Positions 27,106 through 36,249 of a stretch of 64,000 nt of DNA are shown one piece after another; the stretch's first letter is position 1; each line of letters starts with the position of its first letter. Both the position numbers and the translations under genes were made by a program. The notes below the pieces were generated by a model that saw only the letters and a program-made list of their open reading frames with translations, was not told the DNA's origin and did not search any database. Source of the stretch: Prochlorococcus sp. AG-363-B11. GTDB lineage: Bacteria; Cyanobacteriota; Cyanobacteriia; PCC-6307; Cyanobiaceae. The stretch lies in assembly GCA_003278425.1 (NCBI GenBank), contig QCFE01000002.1, positions 1 to 64,000 on the forward strand, read 5' to 3'.

Positions 27106-28788
27106 CTATTGACTTGCTTCTAGATTAGTACTTGCTAATTCCAGAGCTTCTTTTCTTGTGCTAACTAGTCCCTTAACCCCAAATTTAGAGAGCCTATCTT
27201 TAACTCTTCCTGTTGCTCCAGCAACATATGCTTGTCTTGAATTGACTTGAGCTTCTTGAATCATATCTTCAATAGCTAATGTTGCTGTCACACCCAATCG
27301 TGGTACATCAGTGATATCTAAAATTAAGACTTTATAATTTCTAATTAACATCATTCTTTCAGTAATTCCTTTTGCTGCACCAAAGCTTAGAGGCCCTTTA
27401 AGTCTAAATAGCATTACTTCCCCTGAACAACTCTCAAGCAATTTTTGCTCATCTTCAGGAAGTGGTAAATCCTGCTTTTTTGAATCCTCTAAGGGATTGT
27501 CAGCTTCCATTCCCTCTAACTGGGTTTGAGTAATTGAGTCAATAGTGAGCATATTTGCAACAAAAACCCCAACTAAAACTGCCCAAATGAGGTCCCAAAA
27601 GACTGTCATCAAAAGGACACCGTACATCACACTTGCAGTTTTAAGAGACAGTTTATGTGCTCTAAGAAGGAACCCCCAATCAATAATATCTAGACCAACT
27701 TTTATAAGAATCCCTGCAAGGAGAGCGGTAGGTATCTTCTCAGCGAGTGGACCAGCTCCAATAAGAACTATAAGTAGCACTATTGAGTGAACCATTCCTG
27801 ATAGGGGAGTGCTACCTCCGGATTTCACATTTATAACTGTTCTCATGGTCGCTCCCGCTCCTGGCAACCCAGAGAAAAGACCTGCTACCGCATTTCCTAT
27901 TCCTTGACCAATTAACTCTCTATCCGAATCGTGTCTAGTTTGAGAAATATTGTCTGCTACAAGAGATGTAAGTAATGAATCAATTGCCCCTAATACAGCA
28001 AGAACTAATCCTGCTTTTAAAATGATTGGGAAATATTGCGTAAAGCTAGGAATGCTAAGTGATGGAACTCCTCTTGGAATTTCACCAATTCGATCTAAAC
28101 CAGTATTACCAAAAAGTATTATTGAAAGAGGAGTAACAATTAATAAAGCTAAAAGTGGTGATGGGACCCATTGGCTGATTCGCCTTGGAGAAAGAAAAAC
28201 AATCCCTAATGTCATTATTGCAACAGCTATTGCTGAACCATTGGGTTGAAAATTAGAAACAACAGTTGATAGAGAGTCAATTACTCCTCCCCTTGTACTG
28301 ATACCAAGAAGAGGACCAATTTGGAGAGCAATAATGATGACTCCTATCCCAGACATAAAGCCTGAAACAACTGAATATGGAACAAGAGTTATATATTTAC
28401 CTAGTTTTAAGATGCCAAATACAATTTGAAATAACCCTCCAATCACGACTGCTGCCATTACAAGAGGCAATATTTGTTCTGCTGATAGATCTCTTGGTAC
28501 TCCAACTGCTGCAAGGCTTGCTACAACACCAGCGACAGTAACGCTCATAGGCCCTGTTGGGCCACTTACTTGTGAGGGAGTTCCACCAAATAATGCAGCT
28601 AAAAATCCAACAACAACAGCACCATAAAGTCCATATATTGCACCACCCGGTCCAAGGGCAGCATTCCCAAAAGCTAGAGCTAGTGGAAGTGCAACTACTG
28701 CGGCTGTGAGCCCACCAAGAACATCTCCTCTAATATTTCTTAGGTGAAATCCATGAATTAGGTTCACTTGTAAAACTCCATCAATCAC
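27106..28788 (-). CDS. bicA: SulP-family bicarbonate transporter BicA
   Basis: A low-affinity, high-flux Na+-dependent bicarbonate uptake protein. The 560 residues have an N-terminal membrane domain of about 12-14 segments, with the SulP motifs GGLTAAVVALPLALAFG near 25-41 and ALGPGGAIYGLYGAVVVG. A C-terminal cytoplasmic STAS domain near 445-550 includes VLILDITDVPRLGVTATLAIED. It is the first gene of the operon with sbtA and sbtB. The start is GTG. The divergent 142-base gap to the DnaJ-like gene carries a dyad element. A sulfate role is less likely given the operon with sbtA. Confidence 0.92.
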   Translation of the reverse strand: MIDGVLQVNLIHGFHLRNIRGDVLGGLTAAVVALPLALAFGNAALGPGGAIYGLYGAVVVGFLAALFGGTPSQVSGPTGPMSVTVAGVVASLAAVGVPRDLSAEQILPLVMAAVVIGGLFQIVFGILKLGKYITLVPYSVVSGFMSGIGVIIIALQIGPLLGISTRGGVIDSLSTVVSNFQPNGSAIAVAIMTLGIVFLSPRRISQWVPSPLLALLIVTPLSIILFGNTGLDRIGEIPRGVPSLSIPSFTQYFPIILKAGLVLAVLGAIDSLLTSLVADNISQTRHDSDRELIGQGIGNAVAGLFSGLPGAGATMRTVINVKSGGSTPLSGMVHSIVLLIVLIGAGPLAEKIPTALLAGILIKVGLDIIDWGFLLRAHKLSLKTASVMYGVLLMTVFWDLIWAVLVGVFVANMLTIDSITQTQLEGMEADNPLEDSKKQDLPLPEDEQKLLESCSGEVMLFRLKGPLSFGAAKGITERMMLIRNYKVLILDITDVPRLGVTATLAIEDMIQEAQVNSRQAYVAGATGRVKDRLSKFGVKGLVSTRKEALELASTNLEASQ

Positions 28789-28852
28789 TTACATCTGTAG
28801 CAGCCTATCTTGTCAAGGGTACTTATCGTGAATTTTTTTGGTTTAATAGTGG

Positions 28853-28906
28853 CTGAATAAGCCTTTGCCTTAGCAATTTTTAGCACTTTAGGCGATGTTT
28901 ATTCAG
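28853..28906. promoter_or_regulatory. Dyad and direct repeats between bicA and the dnaJ-like gene
   Basis: CTGAATAAGCCT (28853-28864) is complementary to AGGC (28890-28893) plus TTATTCAG (28899-28906), with a five-base bulge in the second arm. Inside lie two copies of TTAGCA, at 28870-28875 and 28880-28885. It is 25 bases before the start of the dnaJ-like gene and 65 bases from bicA. It could be an operator for a bicarbonate-response regulator or a leader hairpin of the dnaJ-like transcript; neither is shown. Confidence 0.35.
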
Positions 28907-28930
28907 AGTACATATTGATAGAAAATACTT

Positions 28931-29857
28931 ATGCCCTCTGATGGTTATAGAGATTATTTCAAGGCTCTTGGGGTTAATAGGAATGCAAGTTCTAATGAAA
29001 TAAAAAGTGCTTTCAGAAAACTTGCTAGGAAGTTTCACCCTGATGTAAATCCAGGCGATCAAGATGCAGAGGGAAAGTTTAAAGAAATTAATGAGGCCTA
29101 TGAAGTCCTATCTGATCCTAAGAAGAAAAAAAAATATGAGCAATTTGGACAATATTGGAATCAATCTTTAGGAGTAGATGGTTTTGATGTTGATTTTGGG
29201 CGGTATAGGAATTTTGATGAATTTTTGAATGATCTTCTCGGGAGATTTGTAGGAGGACAAGGTTTGGACGGGTCTTCTAAGCCTTACAACTCGTTTTCGT
29301 ATGAATCTAGAAGACCAGCAAATTTAGATGTACATATTGGATTGCAAATAAGCTTTGCAGAGGCTTTTACTGGTACCCAGCGCACCCTATCTGTGAATGA
29401 GGAGCAAGTTGAAGTAAGAATTCCTCGAGGGGTGGTTAATTTGACTCGTCTCAGAGTAAAAGGAAAAGGTAATTTACAGCCTGGTACTGGACGAAGGGGA
29501 AATATTTTGATCAATCTTCAGGTAGAAAAACATAAGGTTTGGCAACTTGATGGATTTCAACTGAAAGCAGAATTACCGGTTTCTTATGATGAGTTACTTT
29601 TAGGTTCAATTGTTACAGCTATTACACCAGATGGAGAGACTAAATTGACTATTCCACCGAGGACTTTACCAGGTTCAATTCTAAGATTAAAAGGTAGGGG
29701 CTGGCCTATCAAGAATGGCCGTGGAGACTTGCTTTTTACTCTTTCTTTACGATTCCCACCTTGCTTGTCTTCTGAAGAGCTTGATCTATTTAATAAATTA
29801 CGAGAGCTTAGCCTTTCTGATTATAGAAAGGAGTGGATTCAGTCTGCTCGCTTATAG
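28931..29857 (+). CDS. DnaJ-like (CbpA-type) co-chaperone
   Basis: A co-chaperone that stimulates DnaK ATPase activity. The J domain occupies residues ~5-70 with the HPD motif in KFHPDVNPGD and YEVLSDPKKK. There is no cysteine-rich zinc domain. The rest is the C-terminal substrate-binding domain of type II DnaJ/CbpA proteins (VRIPRGVVNLTRLRVKGKG and GDLLFTLSLRFP). The start is ATG. hemB follows 45 bases downstream on the same strand. The presumed promoter lies in the shared gap with bicA. Confidence 0.92.
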   Translation: MPSDGYRDYFKALGVNRNASSNEIKSAFRKLARKFHPDVNPGDQDAEGKFKEINEAYEVLSDPKKKKKYEQFGQYWNQSLGVDGFDVDFGRYRNFDEFLNDLLGRFVGGQGLDGSSKPYNSFSYESRRPANLDVHIGLQISFAEAFTGTQRTLSVNEEQVEVRIPRGVVNLTRLRVKGKGNLQPGTGRRGNILINLQVEKHKVWQLDGFQLKAELPVSYDELLLGSIVTAITPDGETKLTIPPRTLPGSILRLKGRGWPIKNGRGDLLFTLSLRFPPCLSSEELDLFNKLRELSLSDYRKEWIQSARL

Positions 29858-29902
29858 AAGGCTTTACGATCATGATTAATTAATTAATTTGTTTTTGACC
29901 AT

Positions 29903-30904
29903 ATGGAACTTACTTATCGACCTCGCCGCCTTCGCCGAACGCCTGCTTTACGAAGTATGGTTCGCGAAAATAGCTTATCTGCTTCGGATTTTATTTATCC
30001 TTTATTTATTCATGAAGGTGATGAAATTGAACAGATTTCTGCGATGCCTGGCGCCAATCGGTGGCCTCTAGATGCTTTGGTCGGAGAAGTTACAAGGGCC
30101 TGGAATTTAGGTGTTAAGTGTGTTGTCTTATTCCCTAAAGTTGATGATGCGCTAAAAACTGAAGGTGGGGAAGAGTGTTTTAACGAGAATGGTTTGATTC
30201 CAAGGGCTATTAGACGTTTGAAAAAAGAATTGCCTCAAATGACAATTATGACTGATGTTGCCTTAGACCCTTATTCAATAGATGGACACGATGGAATAGT
30301 TAGTACGGAAGGAATTGTTTTAAATGATGAGACAATTGAGCACCTTTGCAAACAAGCAATTGTTCAAGCTGATGCAGGGGCAGATTTGATTGGACCTAGT
30401 GACATGATGGATGGGCGAGTTGGGGCTATACGCGAATCTTTGGATGATGAAGGGTTTGAGGATGTGGGAATTATTAGTTATACAGCGAAATATTCATCAG
30501 CTTATTATGGTCCGTTCAGAGAAGCTCTTGACTCTGCGCCAAGATCGCTTAGCGAGAAACCAATCCCTAAGGATAAAAGTACTTATCAAATGGATCCTGC
30601 GAATGCAAGGGAAGCTATTACAGAAGCTCAATTAGATGAGCAAGAAGGTTCTGACATCTTGATGGTTAAACCAGGACTTGCCTATTTGGATATTATCTAT
30701 AGATTAAGACAGGAATCTGAATTACCTATTGCTGCCTATAACGTCAGTGGGGAGTATTCAATGGTTAAAGCAGCTGCAGCAAAGGGTTGGATAGATGAAA
30801 AGTCTGTAGTTTTAGAAACTTTGTTGAGTTTTAAAAGAGCTGGATCTGATTTGATTTTGACTTATCACGCATGTGATGCAGCAGCATGGTTGAAGAATGA
30901 GTAA
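29903..30904 (+). CDS. hemB: Delta-aminolevulinic acid dehydratase (porphobilinogen synthase)
   Basis: It condenses two 5-aminolevulinate molecules to porphobilinogen for heme and chlorophyll synthesis. The 333 residues contain both Schiff-base lysines in SYTAKYSSAYYGP (A-side) and LMVKPGLAYLD (P-side), plus DPYSIDGHDGIV. The latter is the Asp-type metal motif of Mg-dependent enzymes rather than the Cys-type zinc motif. It is preceded by the dnaJ-like gene and followed by the VOC protein and mutS2 on the same strand. Confidence 0.97.
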   Translation: MELTYRPRRLRRTPALRSMVRENSLSASDFIYPLFIHEGDEIEQISAMPGANRWPLDALVGEVTRAWNLGVKCVVLFPKVDDALKTEGGEECFNENGLIPRAIRRLKKELPQMTIMTDVALDPYSIDGHDGIVSTEGIVLNDETIEHLCKQAIVQADAGADLIGPSDMMDGRVGAIRESLDDEGFEDVGIISYTAKYSSAYYGPFREALDSAPRSLSEKPIPKDKSTYQMDPANAREAITEAQLDEQEGSDILMVKPGLAYLDIIYRLRQESELPIAAYNVSGEYSMVKAAAAKGWIDEKSVVLETLLSFKRAGSDLILTYHACDAAAWLKNE

Positions 30905-30960
30905 TGATGTTTTAGTGAAACCGTTCCAAATTTTCTATATTGAAGTTATGCATAATTCCC

Positions 30961-31368
30961 ATGATGGCTGAACAGAATTCAGAAGAAAGGTTAATAAAGG
31001 TCAGCAGGCTAGGTCATGTAGCTATACGTGTTCATGATGTCAACAGAGCAAAAATTTTTTATATGGGCTTGGGAATGAAACTTATATGGGATGCCCCTGA
31101 TTGGTGTTACTTAGAATCAGGACCTGGGAATGATGGACTCGCTTTATTGGGGCCAGGGTATAAAGCAGCAGGACCTCATTTTGCTTTTCACTTTACTGAT
31201 AAACGTGAAATAGAACAGTTGCACGCACAATTACTTGCAACTGGGGTTCAAGTTGGAGCTTTGCATGATCATCGTGATGGGACCTCTTCTTTTTACCTTC
31301 GTGACCCAGAAGGTAATTGGTTGGAAATGCTTTACCACCCTCAAGAAGGGATCCCTTCAAATCAGTGA
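30961..31368 (+). CDS. VOC (glyoxalase/bleomycin-resistance fold) protein
   Basis: A small VOC-fold protein of about 135 residues from the ATG at 30961. It has LGHVAIRVHDV at the start of the first module, FYMGLGMKLIWDA, HFAFHFTD in the second and YLRDPEGNWLEMLYHP at the end, giving the His/Glu metal ligand pattern. It is a second member of this superfamily in the window, distinct from gloA and lacking the strong GloA-specific stretches, so its substrate is unknown. An upstream TTG would extend it by seven codons. mutS2 starts 17 bases downstream. Confidence 0.78.
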   Translation: MMAEQNSEERLIKVSRLGHVAIRVHDVNRAKIFYMGLGMKLIWDAPDWCYLESGPGNDGLALLGPGYKAAGPHFAFHFTDKREIEQLHAQLLATGVQVGALHDHRDGTSSFYLRDPEGNWLEMLYHPQEGIPSNQ

Positions 31369-31385
31369 GCTAGTGAGGTTGTTGG

Positions 31386-33809
31386 ATGAGTTCTCAATAT
31401 AAAGGATTTCAATTGTCTAATAATGACTCTGCTTTTATTGAAACACTGCAACTGTTGGAGTGGGATAAACTTTGTGAACAGCTTTCATCATTTGCTAGTA
31501 CTTCCCAAGGTCGACGAAAATGTCTAACTTGCGACATTCCAAATGAATTAACTATTAGCCGTAGATATCTTGATGAGACATTAGAAATAGGAGCTATTGA
31601 TTCAGAAGAAGAAGGCGGTATTAGTTTTGCTGGAGTTCATGATATAGAACAGATTTTAAGGAGGTGTTCTAAAGGAGGAGTGTTATCTGCTTTTGAATTA
31701 TTAGAGATTGTAGCAACATTGAGATCTGCTCGACGCTTGCGCCGACAGATTGAAGATCCAGTGAAAAGACCAATAATTTCCAAATTATTTGCTAATGTCT
31801 CCACTTTGCCAGAATTACAGAAACTTATTCAATTTGGAGTAGAAGAAGGTGGAAGAATTGCGGATCGTGCTAGTGAGAAATTGGATAGCTTGCGCCGACA
31901 AGTTCAAGCCTTGCGGGTAAAAAGAAAAGATACTTTAAAGGATCTTATTAGAAGACTTCATTCAGTATTGCAAGATACTGTTGTTGCTGAACGCTATGAA
32001 AGACCTGTCTTGGCTTTGAAAGCTGGCGCAGTAGATCATCTATCAGGGAATATTCATGATACATCGTCTTCAGGGAATACGGTTTTTATCGAACCAACAT
32101 TAGTTATTCCTTTGGGTAATCAGATTGCTAAATTAGAGTCGAAGATTTATGTAGAAGAACAGAGGCTATTAGCGTATTGGAGTAGTCAAGTTGGTATAAA
32201 TCTTACCCCCCTTAACCATCTTTTTCAGACACTTTTGAAATTAGACTTTGCTTTAGCAAGAGCGCGTTATGGCCATTGGTTAGGAGGAGTAGCGCCTAAG
32301 TTTGAAGAAGAATTGGATGCTCCATTTCTTATCCAAGATTTTCGTCATCCTTTGCTTGTTTGGCAAGAACGCTATCAGCAAGGCTCTCAAGTTGTTCCGA
32401 TTAGTTTTAAAGTTTCTTCAACCTTGAGAGTGCTTGCAATTACTGGCCCAAATACAGGTGGTAAGACAGTTACATTGAAAAGTATTGGCTTAGCAATTCT
32501 TATGTCTAAGTTTGGATTGCTATTGCCCTGCCTTGGAGAGCCATCTTTACCTTGGTGCCATCAAGTGCTCGCAGATATCGGTGATGAACAGTCTCTTGAA
32601 CAGAATTTATCAACGTTTAGTGGACATATTGTTCGAATTACTCGAATTTTAACTTCAATCTCAAATTCCCCTGGACCATCAGTAGTTTTACTTGATGAAT
32701 TAGGTGCAGGAACTGATCCAACAGAAGGGACTGCTTTGGCTACAGCATTGTTGATGTCATTAGCTGATAGAGCCCGTTTGACAGTTGCGACTACACATTT
32801 TGGTGAACTCAAGGCCTTGAAATATAATGACTGTCGCTTTGAGAATGCATCTGTAGGCTTTGATAGTGAAACGATAAAACCTACATATCACTTGCAATGG
32901 GGGATACCTGGAAGAAGTAATGCATTGGCAATTGCGCGAAGATTACAGCTTGACGAGATCGTGATAGATAAAGCTCAACAACTTATGCAGAGAGATGGAA
33001 TAGATAGCGTTAATAATGTTATTGAAGGTCTTGAGGAGCAAAGGCAAAGACAACAACAAGCAGCAGAGGAAGCAGCTTCTTTATTAGCTCGTACTGAATT
33101 ATTACATGAAGAGTTAATTAGTCGATGGGAGAAAGAATGTCTTCAATCAGAGGCTTTTAGAGAAACAGGTCGTAAGAAATTAGAAAGTTCTATTCGCCGT
33201 GGTCAAGTAGAGGTGAGGGCGTTAATTCGCAAATTACGTGATCGGTCGGCTGATGGCGAAATTGCTAGAAGAACTGGACAAAGGTTAAGGCAAATGGAAT
33301 CAACTTATAGTCAAGAAGTAATCAAAAATCATCATGAAAATTGGCTACCTCAAAAGGGTGATCGAGTTAGAGTTAGCTCTATAGGTAAATCGGGTGAAGT
33401 AGTTGCAGTATCTGAGGATGGCTCACTATTAACAATTATGTGTGGAGTCTTCAGAAGTACTGTTGAGTTAAATGCAGTTGAAAGTCTTGACGGAAAAAAA
33501 CCTAATCCCCCAACTAAGGACTCTGTAGTAACTATCAAGTCACGATTTCCTTTGACAAATAAATCTAATATTCGTACTAAGAAAAATACGCTTGATGTTA
33601 GAGGATTGAGAGTTCACGAAGCTGAGGCAGCTGTAGAAGAGAAATTGCGTAATTTATCAGGACCACTTTGGGTGATCCATGGGATAGGAACAGGACGGTT
33701 GAAGAGGGGTTTGCTTGAGTGGTTAAATAATCTTGATTATGTTGAAAAAGTGACTAGTGCTGATCAAACAGATGGAGGAGCTGGCTGTAGTGTTATTTGG
33801 TTGAAGTGA
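31386..33809 (+). CDS. mutS2: MutS2 family ATPase with C-terminal Smr domain
   Basis: A MutS paralogue of 807 residues. It lacks the N-terminal mismatch-recognition domain but keeps the core/clamp helices and the ABC-type ATPase (Walker A GPNTGGKT near 355-362, Walker B VVLLDELGAGTDPTEG and ATTHFGELK). It ends in an Smr domain (LDVRGLRVHEAE and HGIGTGRLKRG). Family members act on branched DNA and limit recombination, and in some bacteria also rescue collided ribosomes. It is likely in the hemB-VOC-mutS2-obgE run of same-strand genes. Confidence 0.95.
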   Translation: MSSQYKGFQLSNNDSAFIETLQLLEWDKLCEQLSSFASTSQGRRKCLTCDIPNELTISRRYLDETLEIGAIDSEEEGGISFAGVHDIEQILRRCSKGGVLSAFELLEIVATLRSARRLRRQIEDPVKRPIISKLFANVSTLPELQKLIQFGVEEGGRIADRASEKLDSLRRQVQALRVKRKDTLKDLIRRLHSVLQDTVVAERYERPVLALKAGAVDHLSGNIHDTSSSGNTVFIEPTLVIPLGNQIAKLESKIYVEEQRLLAYWSSQVGINLTPLNHLFQTLLKLDFALARARYGHWLGGVAPKFEEELDAPFLIQDFRHPLLVWQERYQQGSQVVPISFKVSSTLRVLAITGPNTGGKTVTLKSIGLAILMSKFGLLLPCLGEPSLPWCHQVLADIGDEQSLEQNLSTFSGHIVRITRILTSISNSPGPSVVLLDELGAGTDPTEGTALATALLMSLADRARLTVATTHFGELKALKYNDCRFENASVGFDSETIKPTYHLQWGIPGRSNALAIARRLQLDEIVIDKAQQLMQRDGIDSVNNVIEGLEEQRQRQQQAAEEAASLLARTELLHEELISRWEKECLQSEAFRETGRKKLESSIRRGQVEVRALIRKLRDRSADGEIARRTGQRLRQMESTYSQEVIKNHHENWLPQKGDRVRVSSIGKSGEVVAVSEDGSLLTIMCGVFRSTVELNAVESLDGKKPNPPTKDSVVTIKSRFPLTNKSNIRTKKNTLDVRGLRVHEAEAAVEEKLRNLSGPLWVIHGIGTGRLKRGLLEWLNNLDYVEKVTSADQTDGGAGCSVIWLK

Positions 33810-33851
33810 TTGACTCTTATTCTCTAAAGCAACTGCAGCAAAAAGCTAAAA

Positions 33852-34841
33852 ATGCAATTCATTGATCAAGCAATAATAAAAGTTAGAGCTGGACGAGGTG
33901 GTGATGGAATCGTATCTTTTCGTCGAGAGAAGTATGTTCCTGCCGGTGGGCCTTCTGGTGGAGATGGTGGTAATGGTGGAAAAGTGATTTTTCAAGCTGA
34001 TTCGAATCTTCAGACTTTGCTTGATTTTAAATTTAAGCAATTAATTTATGCGGAAGATGGTCGAAGAGGAGGGCCGAATAAATGTAGTGGAGCTTCTGGG
34101 AATGATCTTGTTTTAAAAGTTCCTTGTGGTACAGAAGTGAAGCATTTGGAAACTGGAATAATTTTTGGAGACTTAACAGTTGATGGAGAGACTCTTGTAA
34201 TTGCATTTGGAGGTAGTGGTGGGCTTGGTAATGCTCATTACTTAAGCAATAGAAATCGTGCACCTGAAAAGTTCACAGAAGGAAAAGATGGCGAAGAATG
34301 GCTAGTAAACTTGGAATTGAAGTTATTAGCAGAAGTAGGAATTATTGGTTTGCCAAACGCTGGTAAAAGTACATTGATATCAGTTCTCTCGTCTGCTAAA
34401 CCAAAAATTGCTGATTATCCCTTTACTACATTGATCCCTAACCTTGGGGTGGTACGTAAACCCAGTGGCGATGGGACTCTTTTTGCTGATATCCCTGGGT
34501 TGATAGCAGGTGCAGCCGATGGTATTGGCTTGGGGCATGAATTCTTAAGGCATATTGAAAGAACAAAATTGTTAATTCATCTTGTTGATGCTTCTTCTTT
34601 AGACCCTTTAAAAGATGTTCAAGTGGTTGAGAAAGAACTTTTGGCTTACCAACATGGGCTTATTGATCGACCTAGAATTGTAGTTTTGAATAAGAAGGAG
34701 CTTATAAATGCACAAAGCCTTAGGGAATTAGGGGAAAACTTTGAAAAAGAAATTGGTAGCAATGTATTCTTTATTTCTGCGGCTATGAATCAAGGGATTG
34801 ATATCCTTTTAACAAAAATCTGGGAAATATTAGATACTTAA
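33852..34841 (+). CDS. obgE: GTPase ObgE/CgtA
   Basis: A conserved GTPase of 50S assembly and stress control. The 329 residues contain the glycine-rich Obg fold at the N-terminus ([19 protein letters not shown], then [12 protein letters not shown]), then the G domain with GLPNAGKST near 166-174, the [11 protein letters not shown] switch I and DIPGLI (G3). The short C-terminal OCT extension of some Obg proteins is absent. It follows mutS2 by 42 bases. Confidence 0.96.
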   Translation: MQFIDQAIIKVRAGRGGDGIVSFRREKYVPAGGPSGGDGGNGGKVIFQADSNLQTLLDFKFKQLIYAEDGRRGGPNKCSGASGNDLVLKVPCGTEVKHLETGIIFGDLTVDGETLVIAFGGSGGLGNAHYLSNRNRAPEKFTEGKDGEEWLVNLELKLLAEVGIIGLPNAGKSTLISVLSSAKPKIADYPFTTLIPNLGVVRKPSGDGTLFADIPGLIAGAADGIGLGHEFLRHIERTKLLIHLVDASSLDPLKDVQVVEKELLAYQHGLIDRPRIVVLNKKELINAQSLRELGENFEKEIGSNVFFISAAMNQGIDILLTKIWEILDT

Positions 34842-34924
34842 TATTCTTTCCATATTCTAGTCAAAATTAATACTTGTCGAGAGTAGAAGAATTGGTCATA
34901 AATAGGTATGAGACTATCTTGCTT

Positions 34925-35107
34925 ATGACTTTTTACACATGTTTTGATGACCAAGGTAGTGTCATCGCACGCTGTCAAACTTTTCAAGACATAGAAGTCT
35001 TGAGACGAATGGGAAGACCTATAAAAGAAGTTAGGGAAATGAGAAATGAAGAATCTGTAGTTTGTTCACTTACAGGAAGTCCATCAGATTTTAATATGGA
35101 TTATTGA
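34925..35107 (+). CDS. Small conserved protein of unknown function
   Basis: A 60-residue protein from the ATG at 34925 (MTFYTCFDDQGSVIARC). The start at 34874 would be a TTG and adds 17 residues of poor character. It has a small beta-like N-terminus, an RRMGRPIKEVREM basic stretch and the end VVCSLTGSPSDFNMDY. I do not recognise a function. It follows obgE by 83 bases and is closed off by a bidirectional terminator, so it may be cotranscribed with obgE. Confidence 0.72.
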   Translation: MTFYTCFDDQGSVIARCQTFQDIEVLRRMGRPIKEVREMRNEESVVCSLTGSPSDFNMDY

Positions 35108-35132
35108 ACAATAGTTTTAAGTAATTTGCATT

Positions 35133-35161
35133 AAAAAAGTGGGCCAATGCCCACTTTTTTT
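35133..35161. terminator. Bidirectional terminator between convergent small gene and cp12
   Basis: AAAAAAGTGGGC and GCCCACTTTTTT form a near-perfect stem with a four-base CAAT loop. A poly-A tract on one side and a poly-T tract on the other let it work on either strand. It lies 26 bases after the stop of the upstream plus-strand gene and 10 bases past the cp12 stop on the minus strand. Confidence 0.85.
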
Positions 35162-35170
35162 AGTTAACTT

Positions 35171-35389
35171 TTAATCATCATAGACTAGGCATTCTGGTTC
35201 ATCTGGATTGGCATCACAGAATAATTCCAGAGCATTTGGATCATGTTTATCCTCTGGATGGTGTTCTTTATATTCCTCAAGCGAGTGAAGCTCCTCTTCA
35301 AGATGCCTTGCTTTAGGATCATTACCTTCTGCTTTGGCAGAAAGAATCTCGCTTTGATCTTTCTGAATGTGTTCGTCGATTGTGTTCAT
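35171..35389 (-). CDS. cp12: CP12-like regulator of the Calvin cycle, single cysteine pair
   Basis: CP12 is a small, largely disordered protein that binds GAPDH and phosphoribulokinase in the dark and slows the Calvin cycle. The 72-residue chain ends in the CP12 signature CDANPDEPECLVYDD, with Cys58 and Cys67 able to form the C-terminal disulfide. The N-terminal cysteine pair of classical CP12 is absent, and the AWD_VEEL core is reduced to LEEELHSLEEY. It has its own promoter region (35390-35597, no clear boxes seen) and shares a terminator with the convergent small gene. Confidence 0.88.
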   Translation of the reverse strand: MNTIDEHIQKDQSEILSAKAEGNDPKARHLEEELHSLEEYKEHHPEDKHDPNALELFCDANPDEPECLVYDD

Positions 35390-35597
35390 TGGTTTGTTGC
35401 TTTAAGCCTTAGCTTTCAACTCTCATACAATAAATAAATTAATCATTTTTGCCACTAAAAGTTGGGTTGGTTTACAACACCTCCCCTGCTAATCAGTAGC
35501 TATAGATACAGGATGGAGTTGAAATATCAGACTTTGATGATTAATTCAGTATTTCAGAAAAATCTTCTTTTGCTTTTTTGTTTTCAAGATTCTCTCC

Positions 35598-36224
35598 CTA
35601 ACCGTTACTCCTGAGATATTCAAATACACTTTTATCTCCAATATCAGAGGCTGCGTCCATTCCAAATTTTCGAATTGCAAGAATTAGTAAAAGTAGTGCT
35701 GATAAACATAGCAATATCATTTCTATCTCCTGACTTAGTATCCCCAGTAAGTGACTACCAAGACTTATTGGGAGTAATAGTGTGAGGCCAATAGCTTCAG
35801 GACGCTGGAAACAGAAAAATTCTTTAAACCCCAAACCAGTCATTGCTGCAAAGTAAGGACCAATTATTAAGATCAGAATTGGTTTAGATACAAGATCAGA
35901 AATTAGTTCTGTCGAATTTCCTTTCAAAATCAGAGCAAAAATTCCGATTGCACCTATAGCCCAGAAAAATTGGAGAGTTCGATGAAGGAATTGAACATAT
36001 ATATGTATCCATTTGAGAGCAAGACCTAAAGAAATGCACATGGGCACCATCCAAACCCATGCAAAGGACTCTCCAATTAATAACCAATGCAATAGACCAG
36101 CCGTGAATGATATTCCACAAATTAAAAGAGCTAATCTATATTTCTTTACTTCTTTTTCATCGTCTCGAGTGATTTTGTACTTTCCATAAACTCCTTCGAA
36201 TTCAATTGCAAGAGTATTTTCCAT
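35598..36224 (-). CDS. DUF2301 integral membrane protein
   Basis: A 208-residue membrane protein with about six to seven hydrophobic segments (LALLICGISFTAGLLHWLL near 31-49, then VWMVPMCISLGLAL, FFWAIGAIGIFALIL, PILILIIGPYFAAMTGLG, and two near the C-terminus). The motif GLGFKEFFCFQRPEA fits the DUF2301 family, which is widespread in cyanobacteria and without known function. It lies 25 bases after the GST gene on the same strand. Confidence 0.8.
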   Translation of the reverse strand: MENTLAIEFEGVYGKYKITRDDEKEVKKYRLALLICGISFTAGLLHWLLIGESFAWVWMVPMCISLGLALKWIHIYVQFLHRTLQFFWAIGAIGIFALILKGNSTELISDLVSKPILILIIGPYFAAMTGLGFKEFFCFQRPEAIGLTLLLPISLGSHLLGILSQEIEMILLCLSALLLLILAIRKFGMDAASDIGDKSVFEYLRSNG

Positions 36225-36249
36225 GAATTTAGATTTAAATGTAATTAGG

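Noticed and set aside
28789-28930. Treating the bicA/dnaJ-like dyad as a tRNA-like or riboswitch fold
   Set aside because: It lacks conserved riboswitch cores and tRNA features; only a simple dyad with repeats is supported.
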